DNA from: Pseudomonadota bacterium
GTDB lineage: Bacteria; Pseudomonadota; Alphaproteobacteria; Rhodobacterales; Rhodobacteraceae
Length of the DNA stretch: 64,000 bases
NCBI GenBank assembly: GCA_018240425.1
Contig: JAFEFU010000012.1
Coordinates: 62,001-126,000 of the forward strand
Direction of reading: 5' to 3'
Below the pieces are notes generated by a model. That model ran no database searches, was not told the origin of the DNA, and was given only the letters and a program-made list of their open reading frames with translations. The translations under genes were made by a program, and so were the position numbers. Of this stretch, positions 53,936 through 63,790 are shown piece after piece (the stretch's first letter is position 1; each line of letters opens with the position of its first letter).

Positions 53936-55455
53936 GACAGGAACTCCGTGGGCGCGCGGAACTTGCGGCCGCCGCCGAACAGCGAATGGCCCGACGAGCC
54001 GCTGGAGCAGCCGTTGCCGTCGGTAAAGCCGCAGCCGCCCTTCAGGTCATAGACGTCCTCGACGATTTCGCGGTGCGTCGTCGGGATCACGAAGCGATCC
54101 TCGTAGTTGGCGATCGCCAGAAGCTGATACATCTCGTCGATCTGCAGGGGCGTCAGGCCGACCTTCTGCGCGACGCCAAGGTTGATCACGCCGTCGATGG
54201 TCTTCGAGCGCATGTAGGAGCGCATGGCCAGCATCCGCTCGAGCGCGGCCACCACCGGGGCCTCGTCGCCCGCCGTCAGCATGTTGGCGAGATAGCGCAC
54301 CGGGATGCGCAGGCTGCGCACGTCGGGCATCTCGTCGCGCGCGGCGATCTTGCCTGCCTCGGCCGCGTTCTGGATCGGCGACAGCGGCGGCACATACCAG
54401 ACCATCGGCAGGGTGCGGTATTCGGGATGCAGCGGGAAGGCGATCTTCCATTCCATCGCCATCTTCCAGATCGGCGAGTTCTGCGCCCCTTTGATCCAGT
54501 CCTCGGGAATCCCCTCGGCGCGGGCGGCGGCGATCACCGCCGGATCGTTCGGGTCGAGGAACACGTCAAGCTGCGCATCGTAGAGGTCCATCTCCTTTTC
54601 GGTCGCGGCAGCCTCGGCGATGCGGTCGGCGTCATAGAGCATCACGCCCAGATAGCGGATGCGGCCCACACAGGTTTCCGAACAGACCGTGGGCTGGCCG
54701 CTTTCCAGGCGCGGGTAGCACAGTGTGCATTTCTCGGATTTGCCGGTCGACCAGTTGTAGTAGATCTTCTTGTAGGGGCAGCCCGAGACGCACATCCGCC
54801 AGCCCCGGCACTTCTCCTGGTCGATCAGCACCACCCCGTCCTCGTCGCGCTTGTAGATCGCGCCCGAGGGGCACGAGGCGACGCAGGCCGGATTGAGGCA
54901 ATGCTCGCACAGGCGCGGCAGATACATCATGAAGGTGTTTTCATATTCGCCGTAGATGGCCTTCTGCACGCCTTCGAAGTTGTAGTCCTTGCTGCGCTTC
55001 TCGAACTCGCCGCCCAGGATTTCCTCCCAGTTCGGGCCCCATTCGATCTTCTCCATCCGCTGGCCGGAAATCTTCGAACGCGGCCGCGCGGTGGGGAAGG
55101 CCTCCATCAGCGGCGCCGATTTCAGGTGGTCGTAGTCGAAGTCGAACGGCTCGTAGAAGTCGTCGATCTCGGGCAGGTCGGGGTTGGCGAAGATGTTGGC
55201 GAGGATGCGCCACTTGGCCCCCTGCTTGGGTTGCAGCTTGCCCGAGCGCGTCCTGACCCAGCCGCCGTTCCAGCGTTTCTGGTTCTCCCAGTCCTTCGGG
55301 TAGCCGATGCCGGGCTTGGTCTCGACGTTGTTGAACCAGGCGTATTCGACGCCCTCGCGCGAGGTCCAGACGTTCTTGCATGTGACCGAGCAGGTATGAC
55401 AGCCGATGCACTTGTCGAGGTTCAGAACCATGCCGATCTGAGCACGTATCTTCAT
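53932..55455 (-). CDS. narH: Respiratory nitrate reductase, beta subunit
   Basis: A 507-residue electron-transfer subunit with one [3Fe-4S] and three [4Fe-4S] clusters. Cys groups: C-I-G-C-H-T-C-S-V-T-C, C-E-H-C-L-N-P-A-C-V-A-S-C-P, C-R-G-W-R-M-C-V-S-G-C-P (Trp replacing one Cys, as in NarH) and C-T-L-C-Y-P. C-terminus ends in a Ser/Gly-rich tail. Overlaps narJ; 3 bp from narG. Confidence 0.97.
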   Translation of the reverse strand: MKIRAQIGMVLNLDKCIGCHTCSVTCKNVWTSREGVEYAWFNNVETKPGIGYPKDWENQKRWNGGWVRTRSGKLQPKQGAKWRILANIFANPDLPEIDDFYEPFDFDYDHLKSAPLMEAFPTARPRSKISGQRMEKIEWGPNWEEILGGEFEKRSKDYNFEGVQKAIYGEYENTFMMYLPRLCEHCLNPACVASCPSGAIYKRDEDGVVLIDQEKCRGWRMCVSGCPYKKIYYNWSTGKSEKCTLCYPRLESGQPTVCSETCVGRIRYLGVMLYDADRIAEAAATEKEMDLYDAQLDVFLDPNDPAVIAAARAEGIPEDWIKGAQNSPIWKMAMEWKIAFPLHPEYRTLPMVWYVPPLSPIQNAAEAGKIAARDEMPDVRSLRIPVRYLANMLTAGDEAPVVAALERMLAMRSYMRSKTIDGVINLGVAQKVGLTPLQIDEMYQLLAIANYEDRFVIPTTHREIVEDVYDLKGGCGFTDGNGCSSGSSGHSLFGGGRKFRAPTEFLS

Positions 55456-55458
55456 GGC

Positions 55459-58400
55459 TCAGGCCTCCTGTTTCGCGGGACGGTCAAGCCAGTCCACGGT
55501 TTCCATCTTGCGGATGATGACGAACTCGTCGCGGTTCGATCCCACGGTGCCGTAGTAGTTGAAGCCGTAGGACAGTTGCGCATAGCCGCCGATCATGTGG
55601 GTCGGCTTCAGAACGGTGCGCGTCACCGAGTTGTGGATGCCGCCGCGCTTGCCGCTGATCTGGCTGCCGGGGGTGTTCACGATCTTTTCCTGCGCGTGAT
55701 ACATGAGGGTCATGCCCTCCTTCACCCGCTGGCTGACCACCGCCCGCGCCGTCAGGACGCCGTTCGAGTTGAAGACCTCGATCCAGTCGTTGTCCACGAT
55801 CCCGGCCTTCTTCGCGTCCACTTCCGATACCCACACCACCGGGCCGCCGCGGTTCAGCGTCAGCATCAGCAGGTTGTCGGTATAGGTCGAGTGGATGCCC
55901 CATTTCTGGTGGGGGGTGATGAAGTTCAGCACCACATGCTTTTCGCCCTGCTTCAGCTGGCCGATCGCCGGCGAGATGGTCTTGAGGTCGACCGGCGGGC
56001 GCCAGGTGACGAAGCCCTCTCCGAAGGCGCGCATCCATTCGTGGTCCTGGTAAAGCTGCTGGCGGCCGGAAAGGGTGCGCCAGGGGATCAGCTCGTGGAC
56101 GTTGGTGTAGCCGGCGTTGTAGCAGACCTCCTCGGACTCGATGCCCGACCAGGTGGGCGACGAGATGATCTTGCGCGGCTGGACCGCAATGTCGCGGAAG
56201 CGGATCTTCTCGTCCTGCTTGGGGCGCGCAAGGTGGGTGTGGTCAAGTCCCGTGGCCTTGCCGAGCGCCTCCCATGCCTTGACGGCAACCTCGCCGTTGG
56301 TTTCCGGCGCCAGCATCAGGATCATCTCGGCCGCGTCGATGGCGGTATCGAGCCGCGCCATGCCCTGCGTTGCCCCGGTGTCGGTGACGGTGCCGTTCAG
56401 GTCCTGAAGGTGATGAACCTCGACCTTGGTATCCCAGGAAATGCCCTTGCCGCCGTTGCCGATCTTTTCCATCAGCGGCCCGACCGCGGTAAAACGCTTG
56501 TAGAGGTTCGGATAGTCGCGCTCGACCGCGATGTAGTCGGGGGCAGTGCGGCCGGGGATCAGGTCGCACTCGCCGCGCTTCCAGTCGGCGACCAGGTTCT
56601 GCGCCAGTTCGCCGGGCGTGTCATGCTGCAACGGGTGCTGGACCACGTCCTGCTCGACCCCGAGGATTTCCGGCGCCACCTCCGAGAACTTCCTGGCGAT
56701 CTCCTTGAAGATTTCCCAGTCGGTCTTGGATTCGTAGGCCGGGTCCACCGCCGCCTGAAGCGGGTGGATGAAGGGGTGCATGTCCGAGGTGTTCAGGTCA
56801 TCCTTCTCGTACCAGCTGGCGGTCGGCAGGACGATGTCGGCATAGACCGCGGTGGTGGACATGCGGAAGTCGATCGACACCAGAAGGTCCAGCTTGCCCT
56901 CGGGCGCATCGTCGCGCCAGCGCGCCTCGACCGGCATCGCCTTGCCCTGCTCGTGCAGGTCATGCTCGAGGTGGCCGTGATCGGCGCCGAGCAGGTGGTT
57001 GAGGAAGTATTCATGCCCCTTGCCGGACGAACCCAGCAGGTTCGACCGCCAGACGAACAGGTTGCGCGGCCAGTTTTCCGGGGCATCCGGGTCTTCGCAG
57101 GACATTTCCAGCGCGCCCGATTTCAGCCGCTCGGCGACGTAGTCCCTGACCGGCACCCCGGCCTCCTTCGCCGCACGCCCGACGTCGAGCGGGTTCTGCT
57201 TCAGCTGCGGCGCCGAGGGCAGCCAGCCCATCCGCTCGGCGCGGATGTTGTAGTCGATCAGGCTCAGCTGCTCCCAGTCGCCGGCCGGAGCGAGGGGCGA
57301 CAGGATTTCCTTTGCCGAAACCGTCTCATAGCGCCACTGGTCGCTGTGGGCATACCAGGCCGAGGTGCCGTTCATCTGCCGCGGCGGGCGCGTCCAGTCC
57401 AGCGCGAAGGCCAGCGCCGTCCAGCCGGTCTGCGGGCGCAGCTTCTCCTGTCCGACATAGTGCGCCCAGCCCCCGCCCGACTGGCCGACGCAGCCGCAGA
57501 AGGTCAGCATGTTGATCGCGGCGCGATAGTTCATGTCCATGTGGAACCAGTGGTTCATCGCCGCGCCGATGATGATCATCGACCGCCCGTTGGTCCTTTC
57601 GGCATTGTCGGCGAATTCGCGCGCCACCTGGATGATCTTGTCGCGGCGAACGCCGGTGATCTTTTCCGCCCAGGCCGGGGTGAACGGCACATCCTCGTCA
57701 TAGCCCTTGGCGACGTTCGCCCCGCCAAGGCCACGGTCCAGCCCGTAGTTGGCGCACAAGAGGTCGAAGACGGTGGCGACCAGCGCGGTCTCGCCCCCCG
57801 CCAGCTTCACCTGTTTGACCGGCACGTTGCGGCCGAGGATCGGGCTGCGCTCGTCCACGGCAAAGCCGTTCCTGGCCTCGGCCCCGAACCAGGGGAAGGC
57901 CACTTCGCGAACGCCGTCGTTGTCGCCCTCGAGGATCAGCGTCATCTTCAGCCGGGCGTCGGTTCCCTTCGCCTTCTGCTCGAGGTTCCACTTGCCCTTC
58001 TCGCCCCAGCGGAAACCGATCGAGCCGTTCGGCGCCACGATCGCGCCCGTCGCCTCGTCGATGCCGACGGTCTTCCAGTCGGGGTTGTTGGCCTCTCCGA
58101 GGCCGCCGAGGTCCGATGCCCTGAGCTGCCGTCCGGGGACAAGGCGGCCGTCCTGCTCGTCCAGCCTGACCAGCATCGGCATGTCGGTGTAGCGGCGGCA
58201 GTAATCCTCGAAATACTCGACCTGGCGATCCAGGTGGAACTCGCGCAGGATCACATGGCCCATCGCCATGCCAAGGGCGGCGTCGGTGCCCTGTTTCACG
58301 TTCAGCCAGATGTCGGCGAACTTGGTGGCTTCGGCATAGTCGGGCGAGACCACCGCCGACTTCGCCCCGCGATAGCGCACCTCGGTGTAGAAATGCGCGT

Positions 58401-59190
58401 CGGGCGTGCGGGTCTGCGGCACGTTCGAGCCCCAGAGGATCAGGTAGCCCGCGTTGTACCAGTCGGCCGATTCCGGCACGTCGGTCTGTTCGCCCCAGGT
58501 CTGCGGGCTGGAGGGCGGCAGGTCGCAATACCAGTCGTAGAACGAGAGGCAGGTGCCGCCCAGAAGCGACAGGTAGCGCGCCCCGGCGGCATAGCTGACC
58601 ATCGACATCGCCGGGATCGGCGAGAAGCCGAAGACCCGGTCGGGGCCGTACTTGCGCGTCGTATAGGCGTTCGCGGCGGCGACCATCTCGGTCACCTCGT
58701 CCCAGCTGGCGCGGACGAAGCCGCCCTTGCCGCGGATGCGGGTGTAGCTGTCGCGCTTTTCGGGGCTGTCCTGGATGATGGTCCAGGCCTCGATCGGCGT
58801 CTTGCTGCGGCGCAGGTCCTTCCACATCCGGTACAGCTTGCCGCGCACCAGGGGCGTCTTCACCCGGTTGGCGCTGTAGAGATACCAGCTGTAGGAGGCT
58901 CCGCGCGCGCAGCCGCGCGGCTCGTGGTTGGGCAGGTCGGGTCGGGTGCGGGGATAGTCGGTCTGCTGGGTCTCCCAGGTGACGATCCCGTTCTTGACGT
59001 AGATCTTCCAGCTGCACGACCCGGTGCAGTTCACCCCGTGGGTCGAGCGCACGATCTTGTCGTGCCGCCAGCGCGAACGGTAGGTGTCCTCCCAGTCGCG
59101 GTTCTCGATCGTGGTCTGGCCGTGGCCGTCGGCGAACGTGTCCTTGCGGACGGTTTTCAGGAAGTTCAGCCGGTCGAGGAGATGGCTCAT
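55459..59190 (-). CDS. narG: Respiratory nitrate reductase, alpha subunit
   Basis: A 1243-residue molybdo-bis-MGD enzyme that reduces nitrate to nitrite on the cytoplasmic face of the membrane. The N-terminal FS0 cluster site H-G-V-N-C-T-G-S-C-S is present, and the Mo-ligand Asp lies in T-W-G-E-Q-T-D-V-P-E-S. The length agrees with E. coli NarG (1247). It ends just before narH and follows narK by 10 bp. Confidence 0.98.
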   Translation of the reverse strand: MSHLLDRLNFLKTVRKDTFADGHGQTTIENRDWEDTYRSRWRHDKIVRSTHGVNCTGSCSWKIYVKNGIVTWETQQTDYPRTRPDLPNHEPRGCARGASYSWYLYSANRVKTPLVRGKLYRMWKDLRRSKTPIEAWTIIQDSPEKRDSYTRIRGKGGFVRASWDEVTEMVAAANAYTTRKYGPDRVFGFSPIPAMSMVSYAAGARYLSLLGGTCLSFYDWYCDLPPSSPQTWGEQTDVPESADWYNAGYLILWGSNVPQTRTPDAHFYTEVRYRGAKSAVVSPDYAEATKFADIWLNVKQGTDAALGMAMGHVILREFHLDRQVEYFEDYCRRYTDMPMLVRLDEQDGRLVPGRQLRASDLGGLGEANNPDWKTVGIDEATGAIVAPNGSIGFRWGEKGKWNLEQKAKGTDARLKMTLILEGDNDGVREVAFPWFGAEARNGFAVDERSPILGRNVPVKQVKLAGGETALVATVFDLLCANYGLDRGLGGANVAKGYDEDVPFTPAWAEKITGVRRDKIIQVAREFADNAERTNGRSMIIIGAAMNHWFHMDMNYRAAINMLTFCGCVGQSGGGWAHYVGQEKLRPQTGWTALAFALDWTRPPRQMNGTSAWYAHSDQWRYETVSAKEILSPLAPAGDWEQLSLIDYNIRAERMGWLPSAPQLKQNPLDVGRAAKEAGVPVRDYVAERLKSGALEMSCEDPDAPENWPRNLFVWRSNLLGSSGKGHEYFLNHLLGADHGHLEHDLHEQGKAMPVEARWRDDAPEGKLDLLVSIDFRMSTTAVYADIVLPTASWYEKDDLNTSDMHPFIHPLQAAVDPAYESKTDWEIFKEIARKFSEVAPEILGVEQDVVQHPLQHDTPGELAQNLVADWKRGECDLIPGRTAPDYIAVERDYPNLYKRFTAVGPLMEKIGNGGKGISWDTKVEVHHLQDLNGTVTDTGATQGMARLDTAIDAAEMILMLAPETNGEVAVKAWEALGKATGLDHTHLARPKQDEKIRFRDIAVQPRKIISSPTWSGIESEEVCYNAGYTNVHELIPWRTLSGRQQLYQDHEWMRAFGEGFVTWRPPVDLKTISPAIGQLKQGEKHVVLNFITPHQKWGIHSTYTDNLLMLTLNRGGPVVWVSEVDAKKAGIVDNDWIEVFNSNGVLTARAVVSQRVKEGMTLMYHAQEKIVNTPGSQISGKRGGIHNSVTRTVLKPTHMIGGYAQLSYGFNYYGTVGSNRDEFVIIRKMETVDWLDRPAKQEA

Positions 59191-59200
59191 GGTTTACCTC

Positions 59201-61915
59201 TCATTCGGCGGGGTGCGCTGACGCCGCGCCCCGGTTTTCGATGTCGTGAAGCAGGCCGCCGCGCCGGGTGTAGACCGCCCAGGTCAGCACAAGGCAGAAG
59301 ACGTAGAACAGAAGGAAAGCCCAGAGCGCCGCACCCGGCGAGCCGGTCAGGGCGATCGAGGTGCCGTAGGCCTTGGGAATGAAGAACCCGCCATAGGCCC
59401 CGATCGCCGACGAGAAGGCAACGATGCCCGACGATTCCATCACCGTCTGGCGCACCAGGTCGGCCCCCTTCAGCCCCGGTATCAGTCGCGGCACCTCGCG
59501 GCCCATGATCACCGGGATCATCTGGAAGGTCGAGGCATTGCCCACCCCGGTGAAGAAGAACATCGCAAGGAACGAGGCGAAATAGGCGGGGAAGCTCATG
59601 GTGTGGCGCGCCCAGATGATGCCGAGCGTGGCCAGGATCATGCCGGCGAACACCCAGACCGTGACCCGCCCGCCGCCGAAGCGGTCCGACACCCAGCCGG
59701 AACCGGCCCGTGCCAAGGCACCGACCAGCGGGCCGAGGAACACATACTGAAGCACGTTCACCTCGGGGAAGGTCAGCTTGCACAACAGCGGGAAGGCCGC
59801 CGAGAAGCCGATGAAGCTGCCGAAGGTGCCGATGTAGAGGATGCACATGATCCAGTTGTGCCGGCGGCCGAAGATCACCGCCTGCTGGGCGAAGCTGGCC
59901 TTGGCGTCGGCCAGGTCGTTCATCCCCACCCATGCGGCGACGGTCGAGGCCAGGATGAATGGCACCCAGACAAAGCCGGCGTTCTGGAGCCAGAGCTGCC
60001 CGCCGTCGGACAGGGGCTGGGCATCGCCGCCGACCGCGCCGAAGACCCCGGCGGTGATGACCAGCGGCACCAGGAACTGCATCAGCGACACGCCGAGATT
60101 GCCGAGACCGGCATTCAGCGCCAGGGCGTGGCCCTTCTCGGACTTGGGGAAGAAATAGCCGATGTTGGCCATCGACGAGGCGAAGTTGCCGCCCCCCAGC
60201 CCGCACAGGAGCGCAAGCACCAGGAACACCAGATAGGGCGTCTGCGGGTTCTGCACCGCATAGCCGATCCCGACCGCGGGGATCAGCAGCGTCGCCGTCG
60301 ACACCGTGGTCCACAGCCGCCCGCCGAAGATCGGCACCATGAAGCCGTAGAAGATGCGCAGCGTCGCCCCCGACAGGGCCGGCAGGGCCGCCAGCCAGAA
60401 CAGCTGGTCCGCATCGAAGGCAAAGCCGATGGCCGGCAGTTTCGCCACCACCATCGACCAGACCATCCACACCGAGAAGGCCAGGGTCAGGGCCGGGATC
60501 GACAGCCACAGGTTGCGTTTTGCGATGGCCCGGCCGCTGGTGGCCCAGAAGGCCGCGTCCTCGGGCCGCCAGTCGTCGAGCACGCGCGGCATGACCGTCT
60601 TGCCGGGCTGGTGGATCTCGGCCATCTCGGGCAGGTCGGGCAGCGTGTCGAGAGCGGTGCCGATGGCGCGGCGCTCCATCGCCCGGATCGACAGGTGCAT
60701 CCAGACCAGCGCCATGCCGACCAGGAGGAACAGCAGCATGAAGCACGAGGTGTAGATGCCGGTCACGTCGAGAAGCGCGCCGAACACCATCGGCAGGACA
60801 AAGCCGCCAAGGCCCCCGATCATGCCGACCAGACCGCCGACGGCGCCGACGTTCTGCGGGTAATAGACCGGGATGTGCTTGTAGACCGCCGCCTTGCCAA
60901 GGCTCATGAAGAACCCGAGGGCGAAGAGGGTGGCCACGAAGGGCCACAGCCCCATCGAGGTCGAGAAGGTGATCGCCCCGTCGCGCCCGTGGATCGTGTA
61001 GTCGGACGGCGGATAGGACAGCATGAACAGCAGGATCAGGCTGAAGCCGAAGGTCCAGTAGAGAACCGTCCGGGCGCCGAAGCGGTCAGACAGGTGCCCG
61101 CCATAGGCGCGGAACACCGAGGCCGACAGAGAGAACAGCGCCGCGGCCATGCCCGCCTCGCGCACGTCGACGCCATAGACATCGATCAGATAGTGCGGCA
61201 GCCACAGCGCCAGCGCCATGAAGGCGCCGAACACGAAGAAGTAATAAAGCGAGAAGCGCCAGACCTGGAGCTTCTTCAAGGGGGCGAACTGTTCGGCAAG
61301 GCTTGGCGCCTTCACGCCGCGCGCGCGCCGGTCGGCCAGCATCGGGTCGTCCTTGGCGGCCAGGAAGAACAGCACCGCCATGACGGCAAGGCCCGCGGCC
61401 CAGACCTCGGCTACGCCGCGCCAGCCGAGAGCGACCATGACGAAGGGGGCGACGAACTTGGTCACCGCCGCGCCGACGTTGCCGGCACCGAAGATGCCGA
61501 GCGCCGTGCCCTGCTTGCCGGCCGGGTACCAGCGGCTGACATAGGCGACGCCGATGATGAACGAGCCGCCCGCAAGGCCGATCCCCAGCGCGGCCAGCAG
61601 ATAGCCCCCATAGGTCGTGGCATAGGTCAGGGCGAAGGTGGACAGGGCCGCGGCCAGCATCTGCAACGGAAAGACCAGCCGCCCGCCCCAGCGCTCGGTC
61701 CAGACGCCCAGGACCAGCCGGACGATCGAGCCGGTCAGCACCGGCGTCGCGACCAGAAGGCCGAACTCGAATTCGCTCAGCGACAGCTCTTTCTTGATCG
61801 CCACGCCGATGATCGAAAAGATCGTCCAGACCGCGAAGTTCGTCGTGAATGCGACGGTGGACAGCCCCAGCGCGCGCCTCTGGTCGCCGGAACCCGTTGT
61901 GACAGCCTGTGCCAT
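59201..61915 (-). CDS. narK: Fused nitrate/nitrite transporter NarK1-NarK2
   Basis: A 904-residue protein of two NarK domains, each with about twelve spans, joined around residue 430-450. The first half has the MFS signature (V-L-G-V-W-T-E-R-W-G-G-R) and Y-F-F-V-F-G-A-F, the second half repeats the pattern (L-P-A-L-S-G-A-T-L-R-I-F-Y-G-F). In Paracoccus the same fusion couples nitrate/H+ import (NarK1) with nitrate/nitrite exchange (NarK2). ATG at 61915 follows GGAGG. First gene of the operon narKGHJI; regulated from 61916-62131. Confidence 0.95.
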   Translation of the reverse strand: MAQAVTTGSGDQRRALGLSTVAFTTNFAVWTIFSIIGVAIKKELSLSEFEFGLLVATPVLTGSIVRLVLGVWTERWGGRLVFPLQMLAAALSTFALTYATTYGGYLLAALGIGLAGGSFIIGVAYVSRWYPAGKQGTALGIFGAGNVGAAVTKFVAPFVMVALGWRGVAEVWAAGLAVMAVLFFLAAKDDPMLADRRARGVKAPSLAEQFAPLKKLQVWRFSLYYFFVFGAFMALALWLPHYLIDVYGVDVREAGMAAALFSLSASVFRAYGGHLSDRFGARTVLYWTFGFSLILLFMLSYPPSDYTIHGRDGAITFSTSMGLWPFVATLFALGFFMSLGKAAVYKHIPVYYPQNVGAVGGLVGMIGGLGGFVLPMVFGALLDVTGIYTSCFMLLFLLVGMALVWMHLSIRAMERRAIGTALDTLPDLPEMAEIHQPGKTVMPRVLDDWRPEDAAFWATSGRAIAKRNLWLSIPALTLAFSVWMVWSMVVAKLPAIGFAFDADQLFWLAALPALSGATLRIFYGFMVPIFGGRLWTTVSTATLLIPAVGIGYAVQNPQTPYLVFLVLALLCGLGGGNFASSMANIGYFFPKSEKGHALALNAGLGNLGVSLMQFLVPLVITAGVFGAVGGDAQPLSDGGQLWLQNAGFVWVPFILASTVAAWVGMNDLADAKASFAQQAVIFGRRHNWIMCILYIGTFGSFIGFSAAFPLLCKLTFPEVNVLQYVFLGPLVGALARAGSGWVSDRFGGGRVTVWVFAGMILATLGIIWARHTMSFPAYFASFLAMFFFTGVGNASTFQMIPVIMGREVPRLIPGLKGADLVRQTVMESSGIVAFSSAIGAYGGFFIPKAYGTSIALTGSPGAALWAFLLFYVFCLVLTWAVYTRRGGLLHDIENRGAASAHPAE

Positions 61916-61981
61916 CTGCACCTCCAACCCAAGGGGGACGCCCCCTTTGGGCCTACAAACGATTTATGGTCGGCCGCGTGA

Positions 61982-61995
61982 TTGATCCAAGTCAA
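61982..61995. promoter_or_regulatory. FNR-type box (TTGAT-N4-GTCAA)
   Basis: TTGATCCAAGTCAA matches the FNR/NNR consensus TTGAT-N4-ATCAA at 9 of 10 positions. It is centred about 74 bp upstream of the narK ATG, a position fitting a class II activator site for narK. Confidence 0.65.
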
Positions 61996-62096
61996 GCAAT
62001 CCGGGCCAATCGCCGGGGAACCCGCTGAATTTGTCGCCGCAGGGCGCTGGACGCATGGAATGTGTGGTCTGTTCGCGGCATATGTGGAATTTTCAA

Positions 62097-62110
62097 TTGA
62101 TGATTATCAA
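62097..62110. promoter_or_regulatory. Perfect FNR-type box upstream of narR
   Basis: TTGATGATTATCAA is an exact TTGAT-N4-ATCAA, inside the longer palindrome AATTGATGATTATCAATT. It is centred about 28 bp upstream of the narR ATG and 190 bp from narK. So close to the start codon, binding would more likely repress (e.g. autoregulation) than activate narR. Confidence 0.7.
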
Positions 62111-62131
62111 TTTCTGCGCATAAATCCGCCC

Positions 62132-62866
62132 ATGCGCTCGACCGACCTGCCAGAGATTCGCCGCCTGCCGCTGTTTTGCAGCATGGCCGCCGCCACCTTC
62201 GACACCCTGTTCACCCACGCCTATGTCCAGCAGTTCCCCGCCGGGCTGGAGCTGATCCGCCAGGGCGACCCGGCCGATTTCCTTCATGTCGTGCTTGAAG
62301 GCTCGGTCGAGCTGTACGCGGCATGGTCGGACCGCCAGTGCATGATGGGCGAAGTGCGCCCCTTCGGCGCATTCATCCTCGCCGCCTGCATAAGGGACGC
62401 GACCTATCTGATGTCCGCCCGCACCATCGAACGCTCGCGCGTGATCCTCGTCCCCGCGGCCGACCTGCGCGACGCCTTCCGGCAGGACGGGGAATTCGCA
62501 CTGTCCGTCGCGACCGAACTGGCGGGCGCCTATCGCGGCATGGTTCGCGACGCCAAGGGGCTGAAACTGCGCAACGCCCGCGAACGGGTGGCCTCGTACC
62601 TTCTGCGGCAGTCGCGGCTGGCCGGCGATGCGTCATCCTACCTTCTGCCGGTGGGCAAGCGCCTTCTGGCCTCGTACCTGGGCATGACGGCGGAGAACCT
62701 GTCACGCACCCTCCGAACGCTCGAGGAGGACGGGATCGGGGTCAGCGGCGCCAGGGTGACGATCACCAATCGCGCGCGCCTGATCGCCCTGGTCCGGCCG
62801 GACGCCCTGATGGACGGGCGCGACCCGGCCGACATCCCACCCCCTCTGGCCGGGGCCCCACGCTGA
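62132..62866 (+). CDS. narR: Crp/Fnr-family regulator, NarR type
   Basis: A 244-residue regulator: cyclic-nucleotide-like domain (G-L-E-L-I-R-Q-G-D-P-A-D-F-L-H-V-V-L-E-G-S-V), a dimer helix, and an HTH (L-A-S-Y-L-G-M-T-A-E-N-L-S-R-T-L-R-T-L). It lacks the Cys set of oxygen-sensing FNR (no C-x2-C-type group), consistent with NarR, the nitrate/nitrite-responsive activator of nar in Paracoccus. Divergent from narK. ATG 62132 preferred since the preceding codons look non-coding and AT-rich, though no strong ribosome site exists. Confidence 0.82.
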   Translation: MRSTDLPEIRRLPLFCSMAAATFDTLFTHAYVQQFPAGLELIRQGDPADFLHVVLEGSVELYAAWSDRQCMMGEVRPFGAFILAACIRDATYLMSARTIERSRVILVPAADLRDAFRQDGEFALSVATELAGAYRGMVRDAKGLKLRNARERVASYLLRQSRLAGDASSYLLPVGKRLLASYLGMTAENLSRTLRTLEEDGIGVSGARVTITNRARLIALVRPDALMDGRDPADIPPPLAGAPR

Positions 62867-62881
62867 AGGCGCGATAAACGG

Positions 62882-63790
62882 TCAGAACACCTGCGCAAAC
62901 CGTTCGGGCAGGCGGTAAAGCTCCCTGGTCCGCCCGCCGCCCCAGAAGATCACCGTGTCCTGGTGCAGGGCCTGCTGCTCGTCGATCATGCGGCGGCGGA
63001 AGTCGGCCAGCTCGGCATCCTCGCGCACGGGGGTCAGTTGCGACAGCTTGCGGAAGGTCTCGAGATCCTTCGACCAGGCCACCCCCTCGCCCTCCTGGTC
63101 GCGGGCGGCGTCCATCGCCTCGCGCAGCGACCGGCGGCCGGCCAGCCGCTCGGTGGTCAGCCGCTCGTCGAAGAAGCGCAGGTGGATCAGGTAGAGATGC
63201 GGATCGAGAAAGCGCGGCTTGTGCAGGTTGGCATGGCCGCCGGCGGTGAAGTGGCTTTCGCGGCGCAGGATGCAGGGCTTGGAATAGTTGGCGTTGGCGC
63301 GGAAATTGCGGCGGCGCGACAGGATCGGCTCGCCGGCCACGATCGGCTCGGGCTCAAGGGCCGGATTGTGGACCAGTTCGATCCCGAAGGGGCAGATCGA
63401 CCTCGGCGCGTCGGGCCGGTCATAGCGGCGCAGGTAAGTCTCGATGTCCGGCGCGGCGTCGGGATCGACGATCACCACCTCGTCCACGTCGCCGGCGATC
63501 ACCCAGTTGAAATAGCGCAGAAGCCCGTTCGCGAACTGCGAGATCAGCGACCAGCGGCGGCGGTCCATGCGGAACATGGTCGGATCGCGGGGCAGCGCCA
63601 CCAGGTTGCAGCCCTGGGCGATGCGCCGGTGCTCGGGGTCGCCGCCGTGGCTGAGGACGTAAAGGTGCCTGCGCCCGAACTGGCGCCCGTAATGGTCCAC
63701 CCAGCGGCGCAGGAACTCGTGGTCCTGATAGGCCATCGTCAGCGCCGCGCAGGGCGCCTTGGTGGGATCGAGCGTCGCGCCGCCGGCCAT
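62882..63790 (-). CDS. Glycosyltransferase family 2 protein
   Basis: A 302-residue GT-A-fold glycosyltransferase of the family 2 (Glyco_tranf_2_4) type: A-A-L-T-M-A-Y-Q-D-H-E-F-L-R-R-W-V-D-H-Y, then a D-V-D-E-V-V-I-V-D metal-binding type motif. C-terminal part is basic with a W-G-G-G-R-T segment. Acceptor is unknown; surface polysaccharides are likely. ATG at 63788-63790 overlaps the preceding gene's stop. Confidence 0.8.
   Translation of the reverse strand: MAGGATLDPTKAPCAALTMAYQDHEFLRRWVDHYGRQFGRRHLYVLSHGGDPEHRRIAQGCNLVALPRDPTMFRMDRRRWSLISQFANGLLRYFNWVIAGDVDEVVIVDPDAAPDIETYLRRYDRPDAPRSICPFGIELVHNPALEPEPIVAGEPILSRRRNFRANANYSKPCILRRESHFTAGGHANLHKPRFLDPHLYLIHLRFFDERLTTERLAGRRSLREAMDAARDQEGEGVAWSKDLETFRKLSQLTPVREDAELADFRRRMIDEQQALHQDTVIFWGGGRTRELYRLPERFAQVF

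Noticed and set aside
53986..59382. A 1798-codon open frame on the plus strand, opposite narG and narH.
   Set aside because: It mirrors narG/narH codon bias in a high-GC genome; it is rich in Arg, Gly, His and Val without any known domain, and narGHJI have full motifs.
59246..61981. A 911-codon plus-strand open frame opposite narK.
   Set aside because: Composition is dominated by Arg, Gln, His and Asp; it is the shadow of a membrane protein, whose hydrophobic pattern is clear on the minus strand.
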